Assembly: GCA_903918195.1 (NCBI GenBank)
Contig: CAIXDS010000012.1
Location: forward strand, 1 to 34,769
Length of the DNA stretch: 34,769 nucleotides
Direction: 5' to 3'
DNA from: an uncultured Acetobacteraceae bacterium
GTDB lineage: Bacteria > Pseudomonadota > Alphaproteobacteria > Acetobacterales > Acetobacteraceae
This document shows, in pieces, positions 22,827-31,469 of this stretch. A program made the position numbers and the translations under genes. The notes below the pieces were generated by a model. That model ran no database searches. It worked only from the letters and a program-made list of their open reading frames with translations, and was not told the DNA's origin. Numbering within the stretch: position 1 is the first letter of the stretch; each line of letters starts with the position of its first letter.

Positions 22827-24332
22827 CTACGCCTTCCGCCCCGGCATCCGGTGCCGGAACGCCAGCGCCTCCGCCACATCCTGCCGCCGGATCGCCGCCA
22901 CGCCGGCGAGGTCGGCGATGCTGCGTGCCACCCGCAGCGTGCGGGTGAACCCGCGCGGCGACAGGCGCAGGCGCTCCGCCGCCTGCTCGGCCAGCGCCCG
23001 TGCCTCCGCCAGCAACTCCAGCCCATGCGGGTCAGCCTCGGCGTTGGTCGCCGGCCCCTCGGTGCCGGCGCGCGCCAGTTGCGCCCGGCGCGCGGCGGCG
23101 ACGCGGGCGGCCACCACGGCGCTCGCCTCGCCCGGCGGTGCCCGCGACAGCTCGACCGCCGAGGTCGGCTGCACCGCGATGGTCAGGTCGATGCGGTCCA
23201 GCAGCGGCCCGCTCAGCCGGTTCTGATAATCCTCCCCGCAGCGCGGCGCCCGGCCGCATTCGCGCCCGGCATCGCCCAGATGCCCGCAGCGGCACGGGTT
23301 CATCGCCGCGATCAGCAAGAACCGTGACGGATACGTCACATGCGCGGCGGCGCGGGCCACCGTGGTGCGTCCGCTTTCCATCGGCTGGCGCAGCGAATCC
23401 AACGACTGGCGCGGGAATTCCGGCAGCTCGTCCAGAAACAGCACGCCGCGATGCGCGAGGCTGGCCTCGCCCGGCCGGGCCCGCTGGCCGCCGCCGGTCA
23501 GCGCCGCCTGGCTGGCGGTGTGGTGCGGTTCACGGAACGGCGGGCGCATCACCAGCCGGCCGCCATCCAGCATGCCGGCGACCGAATGGATCATCGACAC
23601 CTCCAGCGCCTCCCGCGGCGTGAGGTCGGGCAGCAGCCCGGGCAGCCGGGCCGCCAGCATGGATTTTCCCGCCCCGGGCGGGCCGACCAGCAGAATGTTG
23701 TGGCCGCCGGCGGCGGCGATCTCCAGCGCCCGCCGCGCCGATTCCATGCCGCGCACTTCGGCGAGGTCGGGCAGCCGGCCGGTCTCGGCAAAACCGGCCG
23801 GCTCGGGCGGGGTGAGCACCTGGGTGCCGCGGAAATGGTTGATCAGCGCCAGCAGGTCGGTGGGGGCGAGCACCTGGATCTGCCCCGCCCAGGCCGCCTC
23901 GCCGCCCTGGGCGGCCGGGCAGATCAGTCCGAGCCCACGCGCCGAGGCGCCGATCGCCGCCGGCAGCACCCCGGCCACCGGATTCAGCGAGCCATCCAAG
24001 GAAAGCTCGCCCAGCGCCGCGAATTCCGCCATTTCCTCGCGCGGCAGCACCTCCATGGCCGCCAGCACGGCCAGCGCGATGGGCAGGTCGAAATGGCTGC
24101 CTTCCTTCAGCAGATCGGCCGGTGCCAGGTTGATCAGCACCCGCCGGGGCGGCAGCGCCAGGCCCATGGCGGTCAGTGCCGCGCGCACCCGCTCGCGCGC
24201 TTCCCCCACCGCCTTGTCCGGCAGTCCGACAACCAGAAAGGCGGGCAGCCCCGAGGAGATCTGCACCTGCACCTCCACCGGCACCGCCTCGATGCCGGAG
24301 AAGGCGAAGCACTGCACGCGGGAGATGGTCAT
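22827..24332 (-). CDS. comM: YifB/ComM family magnesium-chelatase-like AAA+ ATPase
   Basis: 501 residues, full length. It starts MTISRVQCFAFSGIEAVPVE, with the LonC-like N-terminal domain (VVGLPDKAVGEARERVRAAL, GSHFDLPIALAVLAAM). The central AAA+ part has Walker A GPPGAGKSM near residue 215 and Walker B GVLFLDELPEF. A Cys-rich insert reads NPCRCGHLGD and ECGRAPRC, typical of the family. The C-terminal arginine-finger region contains RLSGPLLDRIDL. ComM is a hexameric helicase that promotes branch migration when transformed DNA is integrated; in organisms without known competence its role is unclear. It is monocistronic, convergent with the NDH-2 fusion. Confidence 0.95.
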   Translation of the reverse strand: MTISRVQCFAFSGIEAVPVEVQVQISSGLPAFLVVGLPDKAVGEARERVRAALTAMGLALPPRRVLINLAPADLLKEGSHFDLPIALAVLAAMEVLPREEMAEFAALGELSLDGSLNPVAGVLPAAIGASARGLGLICPAAQGGEAAWAGQIQVLAPTDLLALINHFRGTQVLTPPEPAGFAETGRLPDLAEVRGMESARRALEIAAAGGHNILLVGPPGAGKSMLAARLPGLLPDLTPREALEVSMIHSVAGMLDGGRLVMRPPFREPHHTASQAALTGGGQRARPGEASLAHRGVLFLDELPEFPRQSLDSLRQPMESGRTTVARAAAHVTYPSRFLLIAAMNPCRCGHLGDAGRECGRAPRCGEDYQNRLSGPLLDRIDLTIAVQPTSAVELSRAPPGEASAVVAARVAAARRAQLARAGTEGPATNAEADPHGLELLAEARALAEQAAERLRLSPRGFTRTLRVARSIADLAGVAAIRRQDVAEALAFRHRMPGRKA

Positions 24333-24565
24333 TGCCGGCGGTATACGGCCCCGCGTCTCCGGAGGCGGAATGAATTGGCCGTCAATCCGGCATCAATCAG
24401 ACGCGGCGGCGATCCGCCACCCCGACCGGCCCGCTTCCACCGCGCCGCTATCGCCCCTTATAAGAGGATGTGATGTGTGGTGCGGATGTCGCTCCCTGCA
24501 TCGGCGTTCGGCCATGCACGCTGCGATCCCCGCGGTGGCCGGGCCGCTAAAGCCAGGGAGTTCCC

Positions 24566-25264
24566 ATGATCCAGCCGATCCGTGCCGCGGCGTTTGCGGC
24601 CGTCCTGCTTGTGTCCGCCACCGCCGGCCATGCCGAAGGGCCGGCGGTGGCCATCGTGGCGACGCCATCCGATCCGTTGCAGTCTTTCAACCGCGTGATG
24701 TACGACTTCAACAAGGCGGTCGTCGATCACGTGATCGATCCGACCGTCGACACCGTCGGTCCGTACACCCCGGCGCCGGTCGTGACCGGGCTCGGCAACG
24801 CCTACAACAACCTCACCGAGATCGAGTATGTGCTGAATGGCGCCCTGCGCCGCGATGCCAGCATGATCCTGACCTCGGCCGGGCGGTTCGTGCTCAATTC
24901 GACGGTCGGCATCGCCGGCCTGTTCGATGTCGCGACCCCGCTGGGCCTGCCCCGGCAACAAGGCGATTTTGGTGCGGCGATGTGCGCGGCGGGGGTGCCG
25001 GCGGGTCCGTACGTGGTGCTGCCGCTGGTCGGGCCGGCGAACGTGAACAGCGCCGGGCTGCTGGCGGGCGGCGTGGCGGTGGAGGTTTATCTGCTCAGCT
25101 TCATATCGACCACGCTGGCCTTCGCCGACTTCGTGTTCATCGATGTCGGTGGCTCGGCCGCGGCGCTGCGCTACGCGACCGACATTCCGCCCGGTGCCGA
25201 CGGTTATTCCGTGCAGCGGGGCGAGTACGAGGGCTACATCAAGACCGCCTGCGGTCCGGTCTAA
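24566..25264 (+). CDS. mlaA: MlaA-like phospholipid-transport protein
   Basis: 232 residues. MlaA sits in the outer membrane and removes mislocalised phospholipids from the outer leaflet for retrograde transport by the Mla system. Motifs fit: DPLQSFNRVMYDFNKAV near residue 37, GNAYNNLTEIEYVLNGALR, RFVLNSTVGIAGLFDVATPLGL and GPYVVLPLVGPANV. The signal peptide ends near AGHAEG and has no Cys, so unlike the usual MlaA/VacJ this copy seems not to be lipidated. The sequence GDFGAAMCAAGVPAG replaces the commoner DFGQTL-GVPxGPY word. GGGAG lies five bases before the ATG. No mlaBCDEF gene is nearby. A 10-bp hairpin follows the stop. Confidence 0.88.
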   Translation: MIQPIRAAAFAAVLLVSATAGHAEGPAVAIVATPSDPLQSFNRVMYDFNKAVVDHVIDPTVDTVGPYTPAPVVTGLGNAYNNLTEIEYVLNGALRRDASMILTSAGRFVLNSTVGIAGLFDVATPLGLPRQQGDFGAAMCAAGVPAGPYVVLPLVGPANVNSAGLLAGGVAVEVYLLSFISTTLAFADFVFIDVGGSAAALRYATDIPPGADGYSVQRGEYEGYIKTACGPV

Positions 25265-25270
25265 CAGGCC

Positions 25271-25295
25271 GCCCGGCGATTCCCGATCGCCGGGC
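25271..25295 (+). terminator. Hairpin after mlaA
   Basis: A perfect 10-bp stem GCCCGGCGAT/ATCGCCGGGC (25271-25280 with 25286-25295, loop TCCCG) begins six bases beyond the mlaA stop. There is no U tract, so it is either a weak intrinsic terminator or an mRNA 3'-end structure. Confidence 0.6.
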
Positions 25296-25339
25296 GCGTA
25301 TCCCCAGGCGCGGTGCACTGGCGCCCGGGAGGTGAAGCC

Positions 25340-26506
25340 ATGCGCGTGATCCTGAAACCTGAAAACCTGATCCTGACGCCCGAAACCGAGGCCGAGCGCG
25401 ACGCGTTTCTGGCCTGGCGGGACTCGGCAACCGGCCATGTCTTCTACTTCGAAGGCGGATCGTCCAAGGGCGGCGCGCTGCGCGACCTCGGCCTTCGCGA
25501 GGAGGCCTGTCGCGAGCCGATCAATATCGTCTTCGATCAGGCCCAGCCACGCTGGCAGCCGATCAGCAACCTGGCGCATACTTCTTTCATCCTGCGGGGC
25601 GTGACCTACGCCAGCGTCGAGGGATTCTGGCAAAGCCTGAAATTCGACGCCGCCGACGATCGCGCCCGCGTGGCCGCCCTGTGGGGCAAGCCTGCCAAGC
25701 GCGCCGCCGCGGCGCTGCCCGAGCGGCAGTGCTTCGACTATGGCGGTGAGACCTTCGCGGTGGGTGGGCCGGGCCACCACGCCCTGATGCACCAAGCCTG
25801 CCTGGCCAAGTTCATCCAGCATGCGGGGGCGCATGCGGCTCTGCTGGCCACCGGGGATCGCCCCCTCACGCATCGCACGCGTCGCGACAGCACAACCATC
25901 CCGGGCGCTCTGATGGCGGACATCTGGATGCGCGTGCGCGCGAGCCTTCGAAAGGGAACGGCCGCGGCGGAAGCGCAGGCCGGCTTGCCGCGGCCGGTAT
26001 CGCCGCCTGACGGCAGCATCCGATATTTCGCCCGCGACCGGGCGGAGTTCGGTTTCCTGTCGCATTTCTATCCATCGCCGATCACGCTCGACGGCGAGGA
26101 GTGGCCGACTGTCGAACATTACTACCAGGCGCAGAAATCCTTCAGCCCCGCCTATCGTGCGGCCATTCGTGCGGCCGAAACGCCGGGCGCGGCGAAGCAA
26201 CTGGCGGCCAATCCCGACCCGGATCGCCCTGCCGCCCGTAAGTCCTGGTTCCTGGCGTCGGGCGAGACGCCGCGGCCGGACTGGGCGGCGGTGAAACGCG
26301 ACATCATGCGGCGCGCCGATCTGGCAAAGTTCACGCAGCATCCGGACCTTGCCGAGCGCCTGCTGGCGACCGGGACGGCCGAGCTGATCGAGGATTCCCC
26401 ATTCGAGCCGTTCTGGGGCGCCGGTTACGACGGCAGCGGGGAAAACTGGGCCGGCCGCGTGCTGATGGAAGTTCGCGACCAGTTGCAATCTGGCGGCAGC
26501 GTCTGA
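25340..26506 (+). CDS. Double NADAR-domain protein (YbiA/DUF1768 family)
   Basis: 388 residues. The second half (about 226-383) is a typical NADAR domain: FGFLSHFYPSPITLDGEEWP, TVEHYYQAQKSF, MRRADLAKFTQHPDLAERLL, SPFEPFWGAGYDGSGENW and VLMEVRDQL. The first half (about 70-205) is a second copy with ISNLAHTSFILRGVTYASVE, GFWQSLKFD and LMHQACLAKFIQHAG, but the SPxDxFWG segment is replaced (LTHRTRRDSTTIPGALMADI), so it may be inactive. NADAR enzymes remove ADP-ribose from guanine bases of nucleic acids (N-glycosidase activity), and some counter guanine-modifying toxins; E. coli YbiA belongs here. GGGAGGTGAAG supports the ATG at 25340. An extra N-terminal segment (1-70) is unrecognised. Confidence 0.88.
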   Translation: MRVILKPENLILTPETEAERDAFLAWRDSATGHVFYFEGGSSKGGALRDLGLREEACREPINIVFDQAQPRWQPISNLAHTSFILRGVTYASVEGFWQSLKFDAADDRARVAALWGKPAKRAAAALPERQCFDYGGETFAVGGPGHHALMHQACLAKFIQHAGAHAALLATGDRPLTHRTRRDSTTIPGALMADIWMRVRASLRKGTAAAEAQAGLPRPVSPPDGSIRYFARDRAEFGFLSHFYPSPITLDGEEWPTVEHYYQAQKSFSPAYRAAIRAAETPGAAKQLAANPDPDRPAARKSWFLASGETPRPDWAAVKRDIMRRADLAKFTQHPDLAERLLATGTAELIEDSPFEPFWGAGYDGSGENWAGRVLMEVRDQLQSGGSV

Positions 26507-26651
26507 AATCCGGCGGAATCGCCGCAAGGACGAGTGGCCCATCTGCCATCGCCGCACTCCGTGATGCGGTGCAAGTGGCGGGAACCGCCCGGCCTGCGGT
26601 ATGCAGTTTGGTGATCGCCATGCACCGGCGATCGCCCCGCAAGGACAAGGC

Positions 26652-27671
26652 ATGACCGCCCCCGACCCGCGCGCCAATTCCATCCTGGTCGGCCACGCCG
26701 CCGCGGAAGCGGCCCTGGCCGAGGCGGTGCGCGCCGGCCGGTTGCACCATGCCTGGCTGATCACCGGCCCGCCCGGCATCGGCAAAGCCACGCTCGCCTT
26801 CCGCTTCGCCCGCCGCCTGCTGGCCGGCGGCGCCGGCGAGGGCCTGTTCCTGCCCGAAACCCATCCGGTGTTCCGCCGCGTCGCCGCCGGCACCCATGCC
26901 GACCTGCTGACCGTCGAGCGCGAATGGGACCCGAAGCGGAAGAAAATGCGCGGTGAAATCGTGGTCGCGGATGCCCGCGGCGTCCCGGATTTCCTGCATC
27001 TTACCCCGGCCGAGGGCGGCTGGCGCGTGGTGATTGTGGACGGCGCCGAGGACCTCAACCACCAGGCCGCCAACGCCATCCTGAAAGTGCTGGAGGAGCC
27101 GCCGCCGCGCGCGGTGCTGCTGCTGGTGTCCGCTGCCCCCGGAAGGCTGCTGCCGACGCTGCGCAGCCGTTGCCGCCGCCTGCGCCTGTCGCCGCTGACC
27201 GAGGCGGAGGTGGCCGGGGTGCTCGACCGCTTCCAGCCCGGCATTGAGCCGGCCGAGCGCGACCGCCTGGCCGCCATGGCCGAGGGCTCGCCCGGGCGGG
27301 CGCTTGCTCTCGCGGCGGGCAACGGGGTGGGGCTGGCCGAGCTGGTGTCGCAGGTGCTGGAGAACGTGCCGAGGCTCACCGTCGGCCGGGCACACGAAGT
27401 GGCCGACGCGCTGGGGCGCGACGACGAGGCGTTCGGTACTTTCATGGACCTGCTGCGCACCGCGGTGGCGGCGTCGGTGCGCGACATGGCGCGCGGCCGG
27501 GCCGATCCCGACCAGATCAGGCTGATCGGCGCCCGGCCCCTTGATGCCTGGGTGGACGTGTGGCAGGGGCTGTGCCGCCTGCAGGACGAGACCGAGGCGC
27601 TTCACCTCGACAAACGACAAGCCATCGTGACCGGGCTTGGCCTGCTGGCCGGCACAGCCTCCCCCGTTTAA
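26652..27671 (+). CDS. holB: DNA polymerase III delta' subunit
   Basis: 339 residues. The delta' subunit is a structural part of the clamp loader that places the beta sliding clamp on DNA. The AAA+ part reads ILVGHAAAEAALAEAVRAGR, LHHAWLITGPPGIGKATLAF (Walker A), IVDGAEDLNHQAANAILKVL and EEPPPRAVLLLVSAAPGRLL, with the sensor-1 region TLRSRCRRLRL. These are the delta' hallmarks. The zinc-binding cysteines of gamma/tau are absent, as expected in alphaproteobacterial HolB. The ATG at 26652 has AAGGA about six bases upstream. metG follows after five bases, so the two are surely one transcript; tmk, often upstream of holB, is not here. Confidence 0.92.
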   Translation: MTAPDPRANSILVGHAAAEAALAEAVRAGRLHHAWLITGPPGIGKATLAFRFARRLLAGGAGEGLFLPETHPVFRRVAAGTHADLLTVEREWDPKRKKMRGEIVVADARGVPDFLHLTPAEGGWRVVIVDGAEDLNHQAANAILKVLEEPPPRAVLLLVSAAPGRLLPTLRSRCRRLRLSPLTEAEVAGVLDRFQPGIEPAERDRLAAMAEGSPGRALALAAGNGVGLAELVSQVLENVPRLTVGRAHEVADALGRDDEAFGTFMDLLRTAVAASVRDMARGRADPDQIRLIGARPLDAWVDVWQGLCRLQDETEALHLDKRQAIVTGLGLLAGTASPV

Positions 27672-27676
27672 CGACC

Positions 27677-29221
27677 ATGAGCCCCATGAAACCCAAATTC
27701 TACGTCACGACCCCGATCTATTACGTCAACGACGTGCCGCATATCGGTCACGCTTACACGACGGTCGCCTGTGACGTGCTGGCCCGCTGGAAGCGGCTGG
27801 ACGGGTTTGACGTTTTTTTCCTCACCGGCACCGACGAGCACGGCCAGAAGGTCGAAAAAGCCGCGTCGGCCGCGGGACTCGATCCGCTGGCGTTCACCGA
27901 CCGGGTCAGCACCGCCTTTCAGGACATGGCCCGCGCCATGGGTGTCTCCAACGACGATTTCATCCGCACCACCGAACTGCGGCACAAAATTGCCACCACC
28001 GAACTCTGGCGCCGCCTGCAGGACGCCGGAGAGATTTACCTGGGCGGCTATGAGGGCTGGTACGCGGTCCGCGACGAGGCGTTCTACGACGAGGCCGAAC
28101 TCACCATCCGCCCGGACGGCACGCGGGTTGCCCCCTCCGGCGCGCCGGTGGAGTGGGTGGTCGAACCCAGCTATTTCTTCCGCCTCTCCGCCTGGCAGGA
28201 CCGGCTGCTGGAATTCTACGACAGCCACCCCGATTTCATCGCCCCGGTCAGCCGGCGCAACGAGGTACTGAGCTTCGTGCGTGGCGGGCTGAAGGATCTT
28301 TCCGTCAGCCGCACCAGCTTCCGCTGGGGCATCCCGGTGCCGGGCGATCCGGCGCATGTGATGTATGTGTGGCTGGACGCGCTGAACAACTATGTCACCG
28401 CCACCGGCTGGCCCGACCCCGCCGCCCCGCGCGCCGGATTCTGGCCTGCCGACCTGCACATGGTGGGCAAGGACATCCTGCGCTTCCACGCCGTCTATTG
28501 GCCCGCCTTCCTGATGGCCGCCGGGCTCGCGCCGCCGAAGCGCGTTTTTGCCCATGGCTGGTGGACCATCGAGGGCGAGAAGATGAGCAAGTCGCTGGGC
28601 AACGTCATCGCGCCCGCCGATCTCGTCGCCGCCTACGGGCTTGACCCGGTGCGCTTTTTCCTGCTTCGCGAGGTGCCGTTCGGCAGCGACGGGGATTTCA
28701 GCCGGCGTGCGCTGATTTCGCGCATGAATGTCGAACTTGCCAACGATTTGGGCAATCTGTCGCAGCGCTCGCTGAGTCTGGTGGCGCGCAACTGTGCGGG
28801 CGTGCTGCCGCCGCGCGGCGCGCCCACCGACGAGGACGCCGCCATCCTCGCCGCCGCCGGCGCGCTGCCCGCGCTGCTGCGCGGGTATATCGACCGCCAG
28901 GCCTTCCACGAGGCGCTGGAAGAGGTGTGGAAAGTCGTGCGGGCCGGCAATGGTTATATCGACCGCCAGGCGCCCTGGGCGCTGAAGAAGACCGATTCCG
29001 AGCGGATGGCCAGCGTGCTGCGCGTGCTGGCCGACATGCTCCGCAGTGTGGCCACGGTGCTGCAGCCCTTCATGCCGGGCAGCATGACAAAAATGCTGGA
29101 CCAGCTCGGCGTGCCCGAGGACGCCCGCGACCTTGCCGCCCTGGCCACGCCGCTGTCCGACGGGACGGTTCTGCCGCCGCCGCGGGGCGTGTTTCCGCGC
29201 CATACAGATGATGTGACATAA
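27677..29221 (+). CDS. metG: Methionyl-tRNA synthetase
   Basis: 514 residues, class I synthetase charging tRNA-Met in the cytosol. The HIGH motif is PHIGHAYTTVACD (His22-His25) and the KMSKS motif is at 302-306 (EGEKMSKSLGNVI). FFLTGTDEHGQKVEKAA, WYAVRDEAFYDEAEL and YVWLDALNNYVTATGWP are further family markers. No four-cysteine zinc knuckle is visible, and there is no C-terminal tRNA-binding (EMAP-like) domain; both fit the short MetG form usual in alphaproteobacteria. Starts at 27677 or 27686 (MSPMKPKFYVT) are close alternatives. It sits five bases after holB and seven bases before tatD. Confidence 0.96.
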   Translation: MSPMKPKFYVTTPIYYVNDVPHIGHAYTTVACDVLARWKRLDGFDVFFLTGTDEHGQKVEKAASAAGLDPLAFTDRVSTAFQDMARAMGVSNDDFIRTTELRHKIATTELWRRLQDAGEIYLGGYEGWYAVRDEAFYDEAELTIRPDGTRVAPSGAPVEWVVEPSYFFRLSAWQDRLLEFYDSHPDFIAPVSRRNEVLSFVRGGLKDLSVSRTSFRWGIPVPGDPAHVMYVWLDALNNYVTATGWPDPAAPRAGFWPADLHMVGKDILRFHAVYWPAFLMAAGLAPPKRVFAHGWWTIEGEKMSKSLGNVIAPADLVAAYGLDPVRFFLLREVPFGSDGDFSRRALISRMNVELANDLGNLSQRSLSLVARNCAGVLPPRGAPTDEDAAILAAAGALPALLRGYIDRQAFHEALEEVWKVVRAGNGYIDRQAPWALKKTDSERMASVLRVLADMLRSVATVLQPFMPGSMTKMLDQLGVPEDARDLAALATPLSDGTVLPPPRGVFPRHTDDVT

Positions 29222-29228
29222 CAATCCG

Positions 29229-30017
29229 ATGCTGATCGATTCGCATTGCCATCTGGACTACTACCGCCCCGACGAGATCGACGCCGTGCTGGCGCGCGCG
29301 GCCGCGGCGGGGGTGGGGGAGATGGTCACCATCGGCACCCGCCTGAGCCGCGCGCAGGAAATGTTCGCGCTGGCCGAGGCGCATCCCAATGTGTGGTGCA
29401 CGGTGGGAACCCATCCGCACCAAGCCGCTGAGCACCCGGTTCCGGCATCGGAAGACATTGCCGCGCTGGCGGCGCATCCGCGCTGCATCGGCATCGGCGA
29501 GGCGGGGCTCGACTATTTCTACGACAAGGCGCCGCGCGACGTGCAGCAAGCGTGCTTTCGTGCCCATGTGCGGGCGGCGGCGCTGAGCGGCCTGCCGCTC
29601 GTCATCCACGCCCGCGACGCCGATGACGACATGATCCATATTCTGCGCGATGAATGGGAGAACGGCGGAAAATTCGGCTTTCTCCTGCACTGCTTCAGCT
29701 CCGGGCGCGGCCTGGCCGAGGCGGCGCTGGCGCTTGGCGGCTACATCAGTTTCTCCGGCATCTTAACGTTTCCGAAATCTGCCGAAATCAGAGATATAGC
29801 CGGACAAATTCCGGTGGATCGCCTGCTGGTGGAAACCGATTCGCCGTATCTTGCCCCGGTGCCGTTCCGGGGCAAGCGCAACGAGCCGGCCTGGGTGGCG
29901 TACACCGCCCAGGTGCTCGCCGAGGTGAAAGGGCTCAGCCCGGAAGCGCTGGCCGGCCACACCACGGAGAATTTCCGGCGCCTGTTTGCGAAGGCCCAGG
30001 TCGGCAGCGTCGCGTGA
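29229..30017 (+). CDS. tatD: TatD family metal-dependent DNase
   Basis: 262 residues. TatD proteins are TIM-barrel amidohydrolase-like nucleases with 3'-5' exonuclease activity. Metal ligands are visible in order: MLIDSHCHLDYY (H-x-H), GIGEAGLDYFYD (Glu), LVIHARDADDD (His), LLHCFSS (His) and VETDSPYLAPVPFRGKRNEP (Asp). The gene overlaps the MBL-fold gene by four bases (GTGA), so the metG-tatD-MBL block is translationally coupled. This order is widely conserved in alphaproteobacteria. Confidence 0.95.
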   Translation: MLIDSHCHLDYYRPDEIDAVLARAAAAGVGEMVTIGTRLSRAQEMFALAEAHPNVWCTVGTHPHQAAEHPVPASEDIAALAAHPRCIGIGEAGLDYFYDKAPRDVQQACFRAHVRAAALSGLPLVIHARDADDDMIHILRDEWENGGKFGFLLHCFSSGRGLAEAALALGGYISFSGILTFPKSAEIRDIAGQIPVDRLLVETDSPYLAPVPFRGKRNEPAWVAYTAQVLAEVKGLSPEALAGHTTENFRRLFAKAQVGSVA

Positions 30018-30823
30018 CGTCCGTCCGTGCCATCCTGCTGGGCAGCGGCGGCTCGGCCGGGGTGCCGCATATCGGCGGGGTGGACGGCCACGGCGACTGG
30101 GGCGCCTGCGACCCGGCGGAGCCGCGCAACCGGCGCACCCGCAGCAGCGTCGTGCTGCAGGCCCCCGACAGCAGCGGGGGAGGGGCCCTGCTGGTCGACA
30201 CCTCGCCGGACATGCGCGCGCAACTGCTGGATTGCGGCATTGCCCGCGTCGACGCGGTGCTGTTCACCCACGCGCATGCCGACCACGTCGTTGGCCTCGA
30301 CGATGTGCGCCTGCTCAACCGGGTCGCCGGCCGGCCGCTGGAGGCGTTCGGCACCCCGGCGACGCTGGACGAAATCGAGGGACGGTTCGCCTATGCCTTC
30401 CGGCCCTGGCAGCCGCCCGGCTTCTATCGGCCCGTGCTGGTGCGGCACCCGATCGGACCCGGCGAGACGGTGGCGGTCGGGGCGCTGCAGGTGCAAATTT
30501 TCGATCAGGACCACGGGTTCTCCCGCTCGATCGGCCTGCGCGCCGGGCCATTCGCCTATTCGACCGACGCGGTCACGCTCGACGAGGCGGCCTTTGCCAC
30601 CCTCGAGGGGGTGGATACGTGGGTGGTCGGCTGCTTCCAGCGCGATCACCACCGCACCCATGCGTGGCTCGACCGGGTGCTGGAGTGGATCGCCCGGGTG
30701 CGGCCGCGACGGGCAGTACTGACCCATATGGGCTACGACATGGACTGGGCCTGGCTGCGCGCCCGCCTGCCGGCGCCGGTGGAACCGGGCTATGACGGCA
30801 TGGTGCTCGAGGTGCCTGGCTAG
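30014..30823 (+). CDS. MBL-fold metallohydrolase, PhnP-like
   Basis: 269 residues. The zinc-binding motif is FTHAHADHVVGLDD (H-x-H-x-D-H), preceded by LVDTSPDMRAQLL, and followed by IFDQDHGFSRSIGLR, AYSTDA and VLTHMGYDMDW. This set resembles PhnP (cyclic-phosphate phosphodiesterase) and related proteins. It begins at the GTG at 30014 inside the tatD stop region; no ATG is well placed. In alphaproteobacteria this gene regularly follows tatD, but its substrate there is not established. Confidence 0.9.
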   Translation: MTSVRAILLGSGGSAGVPHIGGVDGHGDWGACDPAEPRNRRTRSSVVLQAPDSSGGGALLVDTSPDMRAQLLDCGIARVDAVLFTHAHADHVVGLDDVRLLNRVAGRPLEAFGTPATLDEIEGRFAYAFRPWQPPGFYRPVLVRHPIGPGETVAVGALQVQIFDQDHGFSRSIGLRAGPFAYSTDAVTLDEAAFATLEGVDTWVVGCFQRDHHRTHAWLDRVLEWIARVRPRRAVLTHMGYDMDWAWLRARLPAPVEPGYDGMVLEVPG

Positions 30824-30937
30824 GCCGGGGCAGAGGGCCACACCATCGGAGTGTCGCCCGCCGCCGCCATCCCGCCCCTTGCCCCGCCGCGCCCGCCTGC
30901 CGACATTCGGACCGGCCGCAGAGATCGGAATCCCGCC

Positions 30938-31462
30938 ATGGCCGACATTGTGACCGTTCGCCGCGCGACGCAGCGCGACGCCGGCGCGTTGATTCGCGGC
31001 AACCTCGCCAGCCGCGAGGCGCACGGCGCCTGGGTGGAGCCGTTCACGGACCGGGACGGCTTCGACCGGTGGTTCGCCGAGACGCGCGCCGGCCGCAAAG
31101 TGGCGCTGGTCGCCGAGGCCGAGGGAGCCATCGTCGGCCTCGTGAACCTCAACGACATCGTTTACGGCATGTTCTGCAGTGCTTCGCTCGGCTATTTCGC
31201 CATGGCCGGCTTCGGTGGCCGCGGCCTGATGACGCGCGCCGTCGAACTGGCTGTTGCGCACGCGTTTAACGATCTCGGCCTGCACCGGGTGGAGTCGAAC
31301 ATACAGCCCGACAACCTGCGCTCGCGTGCGCTGGTGCAGCGCCTCGGCTTCCGCCTCGAAGGCTACTCGCCCCGCTATCTGCGCATTGCTGGCATCTGGC
31401 GCGACCATGAGCGCTGGGCGAAGCTGGCAGATGATGACGCGGCGGAGGGGGGGATGGGGTGA
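30938..31462 (+). CDS. GNAT acetyltransferase, RimJ-like
   Basis: 174 residues. It resembles ribosomal-protein N-acetyltransferases of the RimJ/RimL group: VTVRRATQRDAGALIR at the start, LGYFAMAGFGGRGLMTRAVE (the acetyl-CoA pyrophosphate loop is GFGGRGLM), FNDLGLHRVESNIQPDNLRS and LVQRLGFRLEGYSPRYLRI at the C-terminus. CGGAA about seven bases before ATG 30938 fixes the start; a GTG at 30851 opens a longer but unconvincing frame. The substrate cannot be deduced. A large palindromic repeat follows its stop. Confidence 0.92.
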   Translation: MADIVTVRRATQRDAGALIRGNLASREAHGAWVEPFTDRDGFDRWFAETRAGRKVALVAEAEGAIVGLVNLNDIVYGMFCSASLGYFAMAGFGGRGLMTRAVELAVAHAFNDLGLHRVESNIQPDNLRSRALVQRLGFRLEGYSPRYLRIAGIWRDHERWAKLADDDAAEGGMG

Positions 31463-31469
31463 AGCAAGG

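Noticed and set aside
24458-27487. About 1000-codon minus-strand open frame over mlaA, NADAR and holB
   Set aside because: It is antisense to three recognised genes and has no domain; a high-GC shadow frame.
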